NCBI GenBank assembly: GCA_902796625.1
Contig: CADBPX010000045.1
Location: forward strand, 1 to 11,735
Direction of reading: 5' to 3'
DNA: 11,735 bases
Source of the DNA: an uncultured Pseudomonadota bacterium
GTDB lineage: Bacteria; Pseudomonadota; Alphaproteobacteria; RF32; CAG-239
Shown: positions 1-6,803 of the stretch, in pieces
How positions within the stretch are numbered: the stretch's first letter is position 1
Layout: every line of letters begins with the position of its first letter
The notes under the pieces: model-generated
The model's database searches: none
Told to the model about the DNA's origin: nothing
The model's input: the letters and a program-made list of their open reading frames with translations, nothing else
Position numbers and translations under genes: made by a program

Positions 1-11
1 CCGCTTCTTTT

Positions 12-239
12 TCACTCAAACACTATCTTAACGTTTTTGCCGTAAAATTGCAACAGCCGCCGCATAACACTGAACTTAATCCCATAGCCTAGTTCCGCCT
101 TATCAATATAGCGCTCGGCAATACCGGTACGCTTCGCCACTTGGCTCACCCGCAAACACTTTTCGCGCCGCAGTTGCCATAAAGCATGCCCCATTTCCCG
201 CCGTGATTGCGGATCTAAAAAATAACCCAAACTTGACAT
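12..239 (-). CDS. Small XRE-type helix-turn-helix regulator, 75 aa
   Basis: This is a short, complete gene for a probable DNA-binding protein. Residues about 18-66 resemble a Cro/C1 (XRE) helix-turn-helix domain: an amphipathic first helix (ALWQLRREKCLR), then VSQVAKRTGIAERYIDKAE as the turn and recognition helices, then LLQFYGKNVKIVF, typical of the end of such a domain. There is no additional sensor or dimerisation domain. The ATG at 239-237 is preceded by AGGAG (253-249) with a 9-base gap. It ends in TGA. The gene sits about 30 bases past a strong terminator hairpin and I see no promoter in that gap, so it may depend on readthrough of the structured RNA upstream. Its target is unknown. Such small proteins may be autoregulators or antitoxin-like, but no toxin partner is visible in the window. 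Confidence 0.75.
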   Translation of the reverse strand: MSSLGYFLDPQSRREMGHALWQLRREKCLRVSQVAKRTGIAERYIDKAELGYGIKFSVMRRLLQFYGKNVKIVFE

Positions 240-271
240 TGTCTTGAACTCCTATTTTTTTGTTAAACCTA

Positions 272-303
272 AACAAAAACCGCCTGAAATTCCTTCAAGG
301 CGG
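272..303 (-). terminator. Intrinsic terminator upstream of the XRE gene
   Basis: Read on the minus strand, CCGCCT (303-298) pairs with AGGCGG (285-280). The stem continues through GAA/TTC with one bulged T and a five-base loop, and is followed by TTTTTGTTT. It is a textbook Rho-independent terminator. It lies about 180 bases after the cyclophilin stop and only about 20 bases before the XRE ribosome binding site. It may therefore end the cyclophilin transcript, end a small RNA, or act as an attenuator for the XRE gene. Confidence 0.8.
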
Positions 304-423
304 GGAGTTAACGACTGCATATGATCAGTCCGGTGTATTCAATATATTCCACCGGCTCCCCTTTATCGAGGAGTTATTTTCATACGAGGAGCCGTTACAC
401 TCCATCGACAATCTCTTGCCGAC
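272..423 (-). ncRNA. Candidate structured leader or small RNA with anti-SD motifs
   Basis: No protein gene covers this stretch. On the minus strand it can form several helices. GGCTCC (393-388) pairs with GGAGCC (359-354). CCGGTG (355-350) pairs with CACCGG (335-330). GACTG (330-326) pairs with CAGTC (317-313). The terminator hairpin follows. AACTCCT (375-369) and AACTCC (309-304) are perfect complements of the AGGAGTT that forms the ribosome binding site of the downstream XRE gene (253-247); GGCTCCTCG (393-385) is similar. Some helices share bases and so exclude each other, as in a switch. It is either a cis-regulatory leader or an independent small RNA of about 150 nt. I do not recognise it as a known RNA family. 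Confidence 0.45.
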
Positions 424-426
424 AGA

Positions 427-457
427 GTTATATTAATTCACTTAGGCTGAATTGCAA
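427..457 (-). promoter_or_regulatory. Candidate promoter for the structured RNA
   Basis: On the minus strand a TTGCAA box (457-452) is followed after 16 bases by TAATAT (435-430); an overlapping TATAAC (432-427) would give 19 bases. Predicted transcription start is near 420-423, at the edge of the structured stretch. It lies just after the cyclophilin stop codon, so the RNA could be made independently of that gene. Confidence 0.4.
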
Positions 458-480
458 GAAAATTTTGCAAATTTTAATAT

Positions 481-1089
481 CTATAAATCAGCAATTACGG
501 ACAACGCAATAATTTCATCGGCCGGTGCCTCAACCATACCGCTGTCGCCGCGACCTTTCTTCAGCATATCCACGTATTCCATACCGCTGATAACATTACC
601 CCAGACCGTATACTGCCCGTCCAACCACGGACAATCGGCATAGCAAATAAAAAACTGGCTGTCTGCGGAATCCGGATGCATTGCGCGCGCCATTGAAACC
701 GTACCTCTCACATGACGTTGCCGATTAAATTCAGCTTTCAGCTTTTGCCCGCTGCCACCGGTTCCGTCACCGCGCGGACATCCGCATTGCGCCATAAATC
801 CTTCAATAACACGATGAAATTTCAGCCCGTTATAAAAACCTTGCCGCACTAATTCTTTAATTCGTGCCACGTGTTTTGGAGCAATTTCCGGCATCATTTC
901 AATAATAACATCGCCATATTTTGTTTGTAACAACAAAGAATTTTCCGCATCATTAACATTGTATGAATGCTTAATTTTTTTAGCCCGTGTCTCACTCATA
1001 CCCAGTTTTTTGGTTTCATGATTTTCAAGATTTTTTGTTGTTGGCTTACCAATGTTTTTAGTCTTTGTTTTTTCCAATAAATCCGTCAT
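481..1089 (-). CDS. Cyclophilin-type peptidyl-prolyl cis-trans isomerase with N-terminal extension
   Basis: It catalyses cis-trans isomerisation of Xaa-Pro bonds. The cyclophilin domain spans about residues 51-200. Active-site landmarks are FHRVI (Arg93), GFMAQ (Phe98, Gln101) and SQFFI (144-148); the usual ligand-pocket stretch reads LDGQYTVWG. No signal peptide is visible, so it is probably cytoplasmic. At 202 residues it is about 40 longer than a minimal bacterial PpiB. The surplus is a Lys/Thr/Glu-rich, probably disordered N-terminus of about 50 residues. Met1 is preferred because AAAGGA lies 7 bases before it, whereas the internal Met31 has no such site. It starts 41 bases after the ATP-grasp gene on the same strand and is probably co-transcribed. 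CCTAA/TTAGG arms (1111-1127) in the gap could form a weak hairpin. Confidence 0.93.
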   Translation of the reverse strand: MTDLLEKTKTKNIGKPTTKNLENHETKKLGMSETRAKKIKHSYNVNDAENSLLLQTKYGDVIIEMMPEIAPKHVARIKELVRQGFYNGLKFHRVIEGFMAQCGCPRGDGTGGSGQKLKAEFNRQRHVRGTVSMARAMHPDSADSQFFICYADCPWLDGQYTVWGNVISGMEYVDMLKKGRGDSGMVEAPADEIIALSVIADL

Positions 1090-1130
1090 TTTCGTATCCT
1101 TTCGTTATAACCTAAGGAATATTTAGGAAA

Positions 1131-2087
1131 TTATTCGGCATTATTCAAGACGTAATCCACTCTTTCTTCAGCGTTCAAATTCTTCGGATAAAATTTATCA
1201 ACGCGCTTTATCGCCTCTTTCAACCCTTTACCGTTGGCAATTTGAATTGCCAACCCCGGCCGCGCATTTAATTCCAGCATCATCGGGCCACGTTCTTTAT
1301 CCAAAACAATATCGGCCCCCATATACCCCAATCCGGTCATCTCATAGGCCTGTGAACCAATCAGCAGATGCTCACGCCAGAAAGGTACTTTCAGCGTCAT
1401 CAAATCAACTCCGGTATCCGGATGAATGGCAATCGGCATATTATGAGAAACAGCTCGCACCGCCTTACCGTCACGCATACCTAATCCCACTCCGACAGCA
1501 CCTTGATGCAAGTTAGCGCGTCCGTCAGATTCTTTGGTCGCCAAGCGCATCATGCTCATAATCGGAAAGCCTTTATAAATAATCAAGCGAACATCGGGAA
1601 TACCCTGATAGCTGTATTCTTGAAAAGCGTCACTGAAATGCACCAATTCTTCGATTAAAGCCACATCATACTGTCCGCCTAAGCTGTACAACCCGCTCAA
1701 AATATTTGAAACATGCTGATAAACTTCGTTAAAACCAAGCTTTTTACCGGAAGCGGTCGTAAAAACATTATCAGCATAATTTTTGATGACCAAAACACCC
1801 TTGCCTTGACTGCCGTGCGCCGGCTTTATCACAAATTCCGATCTTCCGGCCACAATCTGCGGCAAATTTTTAACCTCGAATTGATGCTCAACCACCCCAA
1901 TCATTCGCGGAGTATTGATATTAATTCCGTTTGCCAGTTTTTTGGTTTGCACTTTATCATCAACCAGCGGATAGAGCGAACGCTTATTATGCTTCGAAAT
2001 AACATAATAATTTCGTGCATTCATACCCAAAAGCCCGCGTTCACGAAACTTTTTCGGATTGGAAAAAATCTTAAAATATTCCCACAT
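1131..2087 (-). CDS. RimK-like ATP-grasp ligase (alpha-L-glutamate ligase-like)
   Basis: This is a 318-residue ATP-grasp enzyme of the family usually named 'alpha-L-glutamate ligase-like'. Such enzymes make an acyl-phosphate with ATP and join it to an amine; the substrate here is unknown. Visible landmarks are the ATP-binding lysine in EFVIKPA (Lys88), the glycine-rich loop HGSQGKGVLVI (91-101), the hinge segment LIEELV (144-149), PDVRLIIYKG (164-173), and the Mg-binding MLELNARPG (Glu272, Asn274) with Asp259 before it. The start follows directly on the stop of the UUP1 gene (TAA then ATG), with GGAG 8 bases upstream inside that gene, so translation is probably coupled. Co-occurrence with a retropepsin-like protease and a UUP1 membrane protein is the known context of this subfamily. 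It is probably cytoplasmic and works at the membrane with its partner. Confidence 0.92.
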   Translation of the reverse strand: MWEYFKIFSNPKKFRERGLLGMNARNYYVISKHNKRSLYPLVDDKVQTKKLANGININTPRMIGVVEHQFEVKNLPQIVAGRSEFVIKPAHGSQGKGVLVIKNYADNVFTTASGKKLGFNEVYQHVSNILSGLYSLGGQYDVALIEELVHFSDAFQEYSYQGIPDVRLIIYKGFPIMSMMRLATKESDGRANLHQGAVGVGLGMRDGKAVRAVSHNMPIAIHPDTGVDLMTLKVPFWREHLLIGSQAYEMTGLGYMGADIVLDKERGPMMLELNARPGLAIQIANGKGLKEAIKRVDKFYPKNLNAEERVDYVLNNAE

Positions 2088-3626
2088 TTATTTTTCTCCG
2101 ACCAACGGGGCAAAACGCTTCAATTCGCTCAAGCGATATCCGGTATATGTTCCGAGTAACATCACCAAAGCCAGAATTACCAAGTTCCACTCATTAAAGG
2201 CAAACATAATATGGCGAATATAATCGTTGCATATTACCACATAAGTTAACACCGCAACAATCAGTGTATTAACAATCTGTCTAGTGGCATTTTTTGCCCC
2301 TTCTTCTTCCCATGTAATCGACGCTCTTTCAATAATCCACGCCGTAATAATAATCGGGAAAAAGGCCGCTGAAGCAATAATCTTCAAATCGGATTGATAC
2401 CCGAAAACCGTCAGTAGCTGCATAATTACAATTACCCAAATTACAACGGCGGAAATCCGCGGCACCAGCAATAAATTCAGGCGGGTTAATGCGGCACGGA
2501 TCAGAAGTCCCAAAGCCACAATTGCGCTAAAGCAAATAAATCCGGCCATAAATCCGGTTTTAACAAACGACATTGAAATCAGCATCGGCGTAAATGTTCC
2601 CATAGTCTGAATTCCGACAACGTTACGTAAGATAACCACCAATAAAATACCCAGCGGAAAAATCATCAGCCACTTTAAGGTATTTTGTTCTAAAGACGGC
2701 AAATTGTAAATTGTGTAATCGAACAAACGGCTTTTTTCATATTTTGCCCGCCGTCCGGCCATCTTGAACGAAGAAATAACCGATTTAACCACTGAAAATT
2801 TAACCTGAGAATCAACACCGCCGGCAACGTCTAACAAAGAAACACCGCCGCGTTGAAAAATCACAAAATTTTTCGGTAATCCGGCAGCTCCGGTTTCCAA
2901 ATTATAAACCATCCACTTACTGCCTTCATGCACCTCAAGCATTAAATCAGCCGGAGCGGCATGTTTTTTCTCACTTAATTTTACGCCGCGGACAATTCGT
3001 GCGGAAATTCCACGTGTTGCCAGCAGATAAATAATTTTTTCAGCCATAACCTGCTGCGTTTTTTTAACCGGCAAAAAGGCATCAACTTCACGAGCCGGTG
3101 TTTTTTCATTAAGCAATTCGATAATATGTTGTGCGTCACTTCCTTTACCTTTTGCATCGGCAAGTGCCCAAATTTCATGAACCATACCTTCCTGCAATTC
3201 ATCATCAAAAGTCGGTTTTTTAACCTTTTGCGGTGCCGGTTCTTTCACTTTACCGCTAACATCTTCATTATCGTAAATCATAATTCGATAATACACATCT
3301 TGCTGATATTTACGAGCTTTTGACAACATTTTGATACGATGATTTTTTTCATCTTTTTCCACCTCATATCCCTTAGCAACAACATCTTCGCTCAAAAGCT
3401 TATATTCATCGCCGATATTTGGTGTTGACAGCGAAACTTCGATCGGATCACCGGTCGGCATAAAGGAAATATGCGCATCGATAGTCCACACATCGGCTTC
3501 TTTTTTTGGCTTAAAACTAAAACCCCATACAGAGATTTTGTAATACGTTGCCCATAAAGCAAACAGCGTTGTTGCGATTAAAAACAGCGTCAGCACTCCG
3601 CGCACCGAAAACATTTTTTTCATCAT
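2088..3626 (-). CDS. UUP1-family membrane protein: inactive transglutaminase fused to seven membrane helices
   Basis: Residues about 10-28 form a membrane anchor, about 40-315 a periplasmic portion, and about 318-495 a bundle of roughly seven membrane helices. Around residues 190-245 there is a degenerate transglutaminase-like fold (LATRGISARIVRGV, then KWMVYNLETG) without the catalytic Cys and His, as is usual for this family. The loop FFPIIITAWIIER near 422-434 is typical of the family's membrane part. Such proteins are presumed to bind a peptide substrate in the periplasm and work with the adjacent ATP-grasp ligase and retropepsin-like protease; this is inference from gene context. Either of two adjacent ATGs may be used: AGAGGA lies 4 bases from the first (3626) and 7 from the second (3623). 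The gene lies 18 bases after the protease gene. Confidence 0.92.
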   Translation of the reverse strand: MMKKMFSVRGVLTLFLIATTLFALWATYYKISVWGFSFKPKKEADVWTIDAHISFMPTGDPIEVSLSTPNIGDEYKLLSEDVVAKGYEVEKDEKNHRIKMLSKARKYQQDVYYRIMIYDNEDVSGKVKEPAPQKVKKPTFDDELQEGMVHEIWALADAKGKGSDAQHIIELLNEKTPAREVDAFLPVKKTQQVMAEKIIYLLATRGISARIVRGVKLSEKKHAAPADLMLEVHEGSKWMVYNLETGAAGLPKNFVIFQRGGVSLLDVAGGVDSQVKFSVVKSVISSFKMAGRRAKYEKSRLFDYTIYNLPSLEQNTLKWLMIFPLGILLVVILRNVVGIQTMGTFTPMLISMSFVKTGFMAGFICFSAIVALGLLIRAALTRLNLLLVPRISAVVIWVIVIMQLLTVFGYQSDLKIIASAAFFPIIITAWIIERASITWEEEGAKNATRQIVNTLIVAVLTYVVICNDYIRHIMFAFNEWNLVILALVMLLGTYTGYRLSELKRFAPLVGEK

Positions 3627-3644
3627 CTGGTCCTCTCTTAAATC

Positions 3645-4181
3645 TTATTTCAGAGTATTGGAAATGGAAACATCAACTACTGCACGGCCGCTCAAGATAT
3701 TACGTCCGACCAATGTCTGGTATTCAAATTTTTCTCGCTCTGCAACTGTAAAATTCGCTTTAAACGTTTTACCGGCCATTTTTACATCCATCTGCACCAC
3801 AGGCCGTCTTTCATTATCTCCGGCACGACGGATAGCAATCCGTTTTATAACCGGTTTTTCGAAAGTATATTCCTCGTTAGTTTCTCTATTTACAACCTTA
3901 AAAGCGATCCAACTTCTACCATCACGCTCAAAATTTTTCACCGATTCGGCATCTAAAGACGATGTTGTTGCTCCCGTATCAATACGTGACAAAAATGGTG
4001 ATTTCATCGGTGGTAAATAAATTCTCTCCACCGCGCCGATAACATTATTCGGCCGCACATAAACTATTTTTTCCTTGGTTTCTTGAACATTATTCGGCGT
4101 AACAGCCGGCACGACCTGTGTTTTTTCCGCGGCACATGCAACTAAAAAACACAAAACCAACACACATAAAAAAGCTTTCAT
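3645..4181 (-). CDS. RimB-like 'ATP-dependent zinc protease' family lipoprotein (retropepsin fold)
   Basis: It has 178 residues. The N-terminus is a lipoprotein signal with lipobox LVAC, lipidated Cys16, so the mature protein is anchored in the cell envelope. The domain from about residue 45 carries SRIDTGATTSSLDA; the DTGA motif with Asp68 is the active-site signature of retropepsin-like aspartic proteases. The family (Pfam Zn_protease, RimB-like) is often annotated 'ATP-dependent zinc protease', but the motif argues for aspartic-protease chemistry. It is the first gene of the set with UUP1 and ATP-grasp. A likely role is removing what the ligase adds, or processing its peptide, in the periplasm. 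The ATG has GAGGAA 5 bases upstream. A candidate promoter lies at 4217-4245. Confidence 0.9.
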   Translation of the reverse strand: MKAFLCVLVLCFLVACAAEKTQVVPAVTPNNVQETKEKIVYVRPNNVIGAVERIYLPPMKSPFLSRIDTGATTSSLDAESVKNFERDGRSWIAFKVVNRETNEEYTFEKPVIKRIAIRRAGDNERRPVVQMDVKMAGKTFKANFTVAEREKFEYQTLVGRNILSGRAVVDVSISNTLK

Positions 4182-4216
4182 TTATTCCTCAAAACATTAA
4201 TTTACAAACTTTCTCA

Positions 4217-4245
4217 ACAATAGGAAGTTTACACATTAATGTAAA
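4217..4245 (-). promoter_or_regulatory. Candidate promoter and palindrome before the protease-UUP1-ligase operon
   Basis: On the minus strand TTTACA (4245-4240) and TATTGT (4222-4217) are 17 bases apart, giving a start near 4210 and a leader of about 30 bases. The -35 box is one arm of an inverted repeat, TTTACA-6-TGTAAA (4228-4245), which also contains the perfect palindrome ACATTAATGT (4233-4242). A repressor could bind there. No terminator is visible between the DUF1349 stop (4275) and this promoter. Confidence 0.45.
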
Positions 4246-4274
4246 GCAAAAAATCAATTTATAGAACAAATAAA

Positions 4275-4838
4275 TCACCCGATTTGAATACTTTGCAGAA
4301 CGGCCTCAAAATCATCATTCTGTGGCGAGCAAACGTAGGCACCGACTTTAATATCATCGACATCATGCAACAAATAAAACTTGCGCAATTGCATATATTC
4401 AAACCCGTCCAACGAATAGCTGGCAATATAGCAATCTTTGCGCCGTTTCAACCGATACCACACATGGTTGGTACCCTTGGGCAAAGGTACGGTTGCCAAA
4501 TCCGAAAGACCGTCGTTGGTTAAACTGGTTGCCAACAGCGGATTTTCCGCATCTTCATACATAATTGAGGCCTTAAACCAGTTATTAACATCGGCACGGA
4601 TCATAATACCGCACTGATCAAATGCTCCCGGCCGTTCGAACTTCCAGTCCAAATCACAACAAAAATCCCCCAGTGCATAACAAAAGAAAAAATGCCCGTC
4701 ATCTTTGCGAAACCCGTATCGGGCGCAACACCAAAAATCCGTACGCGACCGTGCGGTAACAAACATACCTTCGTCATCAAATCGCACTCTTTGCGGTTCG
4801 TTAAGCCAGTCAAATTGCTTTAGAGTTTCCAACAGCAT
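4275..4838 (-). CDS. DUF1349 family protein, concanavalin A-like fold ('regulation of enolase' family)
   Basis: This 187-residue protein matches the DUF1349 family, a beta-sandwich similar to concanavalin A-like lectins and named after yeast REE1. Family-like stretches are the FCYALGDF region (~50), the strand motif CGIMIRADVNNWFKASIMYED (~76-96, a buried Met/Trp pattern), WYRLKRRKDCYIASYSLDGFEY (~126-147) and VGAYVCSP (~166-173). It has an unusual number of cysteines (WCC, FCC and others), which suits a reducing cytoplasm, and there is no signal peptide. The start overlaps the last base of the dnaJ-like stop codon (TAATG), with GAGGAG 6 bases upstream, so translation is coupled to that chaperone. 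Its molecular function is unknown; ligand or sugar binding is a guess from the fold. It ends in TGA. Confidence 0.85.
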   Translation of the reverse strand: MLLETLKQFDWLNEPQRVRFDDEGMFVTARSRTDFWCCARYGFRKDDGHFFFCYALGDFCCDLDWKFERPGAFDQCGIMIRADVNNWFKASIMYEDAENPLLATSLTNDGLSDLATVPLPKGTNHVWYRLKRRKDCYIASYSLDGFEYMQLRKFYLLHDVDDIKVGAYVCSPQNDDFEAVLQSIQIG

Positions 4839-5791
4839 TAAAAGCTCCTCACGGCATAATTTTGTATTTTATCGACCATCTCGGTCAGTTCGGCATTATT
4901 TTCCTTCGGCAACATAATTTGCAAGTTGATAATTTCATCTCCTTGTGCTGATTTAGTACGGATTCCCTGCCCTTTTAGCCGCAATTTTTCACCGCTGGAA
5001 GAAAAAGGCGGAACCTTAACGGCCACCTTGCCGTTAATTGTCGGCACTGTCACCTTAGCACCGCGTACGGCTTCATTGATTGAAATTGGCAAATCAATTA
5101 AAATATTCAAATCGTCACGTTTGAAATAAGGATGCTCTTCCACGGTTACGGTAATCAGCACATCGCCGTTTTCGCCGCCGTTAGCTCCGGCTTCCCCCAT
5201 ACCTTTCAAACGCAAAGTTTGACCGCTTTGCATACCGGCCGGAATTTTAACACTGACACTTTTATTGCCTAAATTTACCTTTTTTTCAATTCCCTGTGCA
5301 GCATCTAAAAAGCTTACCCGCATATTATAGGCGATATCTTGCCCCTTGCGAGCCATATTTTTCCGGCCGAAACCACCTTGTTGCCCAGCTCCGCCGAATT
5401 GTGAAAAAAAGTCACTGCCGAATATTGAGGAAAAGTCAAAACCTTCTGTGCCGGCATATTGTCCGCCGGAACGAAAACCGCCGCCAAACGGATTACCACC
5501 GCCGAAACCATATGTTCCGCCAAATCCTCCGTTTGCTCCGCCGAAACCGGCACCGAAACCTGTCGGTTTGCCCTCGGCATCTATTTCGTTATTATCATAT
5601 TTTTTGCGTTTTTCCGCATCACCGATAATATCGTAAGCATTAGAAATTTCTTTAAATTTCTCCGCAGCATTTTTATCATCTTTATTTAAGTCCGGATGAT
5701 ATTTACGCGCCAACTTACGATAAGCCGACTTAATTTCGGCAGCTGTTGCCGTTTTGCTAACTCCCAGAACCTGATATAAATCTTTACTCAT
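4838..5791 (-). CDS. CbpA-type DnaJ/Hsp40 co-chaperone
   Basis: This 317-residue J-domain protein stimulates the ATPase of DnaK and hands over unfolded clients. The J domain (residues 3-67) contains the essential HPD (32-34). A long Gly/Phe-rich linker (about 76-145) with FGGGNPFGGGF-like repeats follows, then two C-terminal substrate-binding domains (about 148-310) with VKIPAGMQSGQTLRLKGMG. The zinc-finger CxxCxGxG repeats of true DnaJ are absent, so it is the class B/CbpA type. The ATG at 5791 has GGGAG 8 bases upstream and is preferred to an in-frame TTG one codon earlier. It is translationally coupled to the DUF1349 gene behind it, which suggests that protein is a client, cofactor or stress partner. 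A perfect TATAAT lies 20 bases upstream. Confidence 0.95.
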   Translation of the reverse strand: MSKDLYQVLGVSKTATAAEIKSAYRKLARKYHPDLNKDDKNAAEKFKEISNAYDIIGDAEKRKKYDNNEIDAEGKPTGFGAGFGGANGGFGGTYGFGGGNPFGGGFRSGGQYAGTEGFDFSSIFGSDFFSQFGGAGQQGGFGRKNMARKGQDIAYNMRVSFLDAAQGIEKKVNLGNKSVSVKIPAGMQSGQTLRLKGMGEAGANGGENGDVLITVTVEEHPYFKRDDLNILIDLPISINEAVRGAKVTVPTINGKVAVKVPPFSSSGEKLRLKGQGIRTKSAQGDEIINLQIMLPKENNAELTEMVDKIQNYAVRSF

Positions 5792-5810
5792 CAACTCATC
5801 TCCCTATGTT

Positions 5811-5841
5811 ATTATATAGGGTGCCGTTTACATTGACGCAA
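5811..5841 (-). promoter_or_regulatory. Candidate promoter of the dnaJ-like/DUF1349 operon
   Basis: On the minus strand there is a perfect TATAAT (5816-5811). The best -35 candidate is a weak TTGCGT (5841-5836) at 19 bases, lying across the end of the lipoprotein gene. Initiation about 7 bases on would begin almost at the GGGAG ribosome binding site and leave a leader of only about 13 bases. Confidence 0.4.
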
Positions 5842-6286
5842 GATTTACACAGTCGAATGTTGCTCTTCTTTTATGATTTTTATTCATATATATATCGCGC
5901 AGATATGCTTTTTTCCCTGGGCTGTTTTCATAGCAATACGCCGAGGCCAAAGTTGCCACTTCGTCAATACGAATATTACCATATTCATAGACCACATAGT
6001 CTTCACCGGTTGCTTTTACGATAATATTGCGACGTATACGCTCAACATCAGGCTGATAACGTACATTTTGTGCGCTCTGTGGCGTAACAACATATCCGGC
6101 GGCCGGAACAGCCTGCTGTTCAGCTGGCTGAGCTGCAACCTGTGGCTGAGCGGTATAAGTGTTTTCCGGAGCATTTTGCGAGCGTCCCTCGCTCCAAAAT
6201 TCGGCTAATGTTTTTTTCTGCATCATTTCAGATTGACAGGCCACACAGGCAATAACCGCACCTAATATCAAAAAAAGCTTTTTCAT
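5828..6286 (-). CDS. Small hypothetical lipoprotein
   Basis: It has 152 residues. The N-terminus MKKLFLILGAVIACVAC is a lipoprotein-type signal; Cys14 (VIAC) fits the lipobox better than Cys17 (CVAC). A linker rich in Gln, Ala and Pro (about 40-75) follows, as in many envelope lipoproteins that must cross a gap. A compact C-terminal part (about 78-150) contains VRYQPDVERIRRNIIVKATGEDYVVYEYGNIRIDEVATLASAYC and two cysteines (about 118 and 146) that could form a disulfide. I do not recognise a named family. The ATG has GAGG 5 bases upstream. It is 77 bases after the secreted-protein gene and ends just before the dnaJ-like promoter. Confidence 0.8.
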   Translation of the reverse strand: MKKLFLILGAVIACVACQSEMMQKKTLAEFWSEGRSQNAPENTYTAQPQVAAQPAEQQAVPAAGYVVTPQSAQNVRYQPDVERIRRNIIVKATGEDYVVYEYGNIRIDEVATLASAYCYENSPGKKAYLRDIYMNKNHKRRATFDCVNLASM

Positions 6287-6334
6287 CTTATCCTCGCTTT
6301 GATTATCTTTTGTTATATAATCATCATAAGCGGA

Positions 6335-6340
6335 ATTATA
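6335..6340 (-). promoter_or_regulatory. Candidate -10 box upstream of the lipoprotein gene
   Basis: A perfect TATAAT lies on the minus strand, with a leader of about 42 bases to the lipoprotein ATG. The -35 side is poor: TTGTTT lies 14 bases upstream, or GATTGT 16 bases. The stretch is very AT-rich, so a chance match is possible. Confidence 0.3.
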
Positions 6341-6363
6341 AGATATAAGATATTAAACAATCC

Positions 6364-6783
6364 TTAATTAGCCAAAAGATTATATAACCTATTGCCGGCA
6401 TCATCTAAAATGCGGATAACTTCTTTATTTTTGGAATTGCTGATTTTCCGATTACTGAGTTGTTCACGAATTTTCATCAATTTCTTTTGATATTGCCGAT
6501 TTTCTTCCAAAGCGGCGTATTGTTTGGCTAATTTTTCATCACCTAATTTATATCCGGCCACTTCATATACCAACATAATATTCCGCGCTTTTTTCTGCTT
6601 GCTGGAATTACTCATATAACCGCGTAATTTACGAATTTGCTCATCATTTAACCGGTCATTGGCAAATTCCTGATAATGCTGCTGAGCCCAAGACATTTCA
6701 TTGTTATCAGCATTATAAACCTGTGACGATGCTGTTGAAGCAACGCTTAACAAAAATCCGCATAGTAAAACATATTTTTTCAT
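6364..6783 (-). CDS. Small secreted helical protein, function unknown
   Basis: The 139-residue precursor begins MKKYVLLCGFLLSVASTASS, a Sec signal peptide probably cut around STASS/Q, with no lipobox. The mature part (about 118 residues) is hydrophilic and almost wholly helical in appearance, rich in Lys, Asn, Gln and Glu, with EENRQYQKKLMKIREQLSNR suggesting a short coiled coil. It has no cysteine after the signal. I do not recognise the family. The frame is open 21 codons further upstream, but the start at 6783 is preferred because it begins the signal peptide and has GAG 6 bases before it; that ribosome site is weak. The product is probably periplasmic. Confidence 0.7.
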   Translation of the reverse strand: MKKYVLLCGFLLSVASTASSQVYNADNNEMSWAQQHYQEFANDRLNDEQIRKLRGYMSNSSKQKKARNIMLVYEVAGYKLGDEKLAKQYAALEENRQYQKKLMKIREQLSNRKISNSKNKEVIRILDDAGNRLYNLLAN

Positions 6784-6803
6784 TTGCATCTCATTTAGAA
6801 AAA

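Noticed and set aside
304..330. Hammerhead-like core in the structured RNA
   Set aside because: A CTGATCA run is present but the required CUGANGA and GAAA core strands are not, so a ribozyme is not supported.
321..643. Open frames on the plus strand across 321-643
   Set aside because: No ribosome binding site, low-complexity composition, overlap with the cyclophilin gene and the structured RNA; nothing resembles a protein family.
3126..4020. Plus-strand open frames opposite the UUP1 and protease genes
   Set aside because: They lie entirely over well-conserved minus-strand genes, lack ribosome binding sites and show no family features.
5346..5636. Long Pro-rich open frame on the plus strand
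   Set aside because: It is the mirror of the Gly/Phe-rich linker of the dnaJ-like gene; low-complexity GC-rich codons keep the opposite strand open. It has no ribosome binding site or family resemblance.
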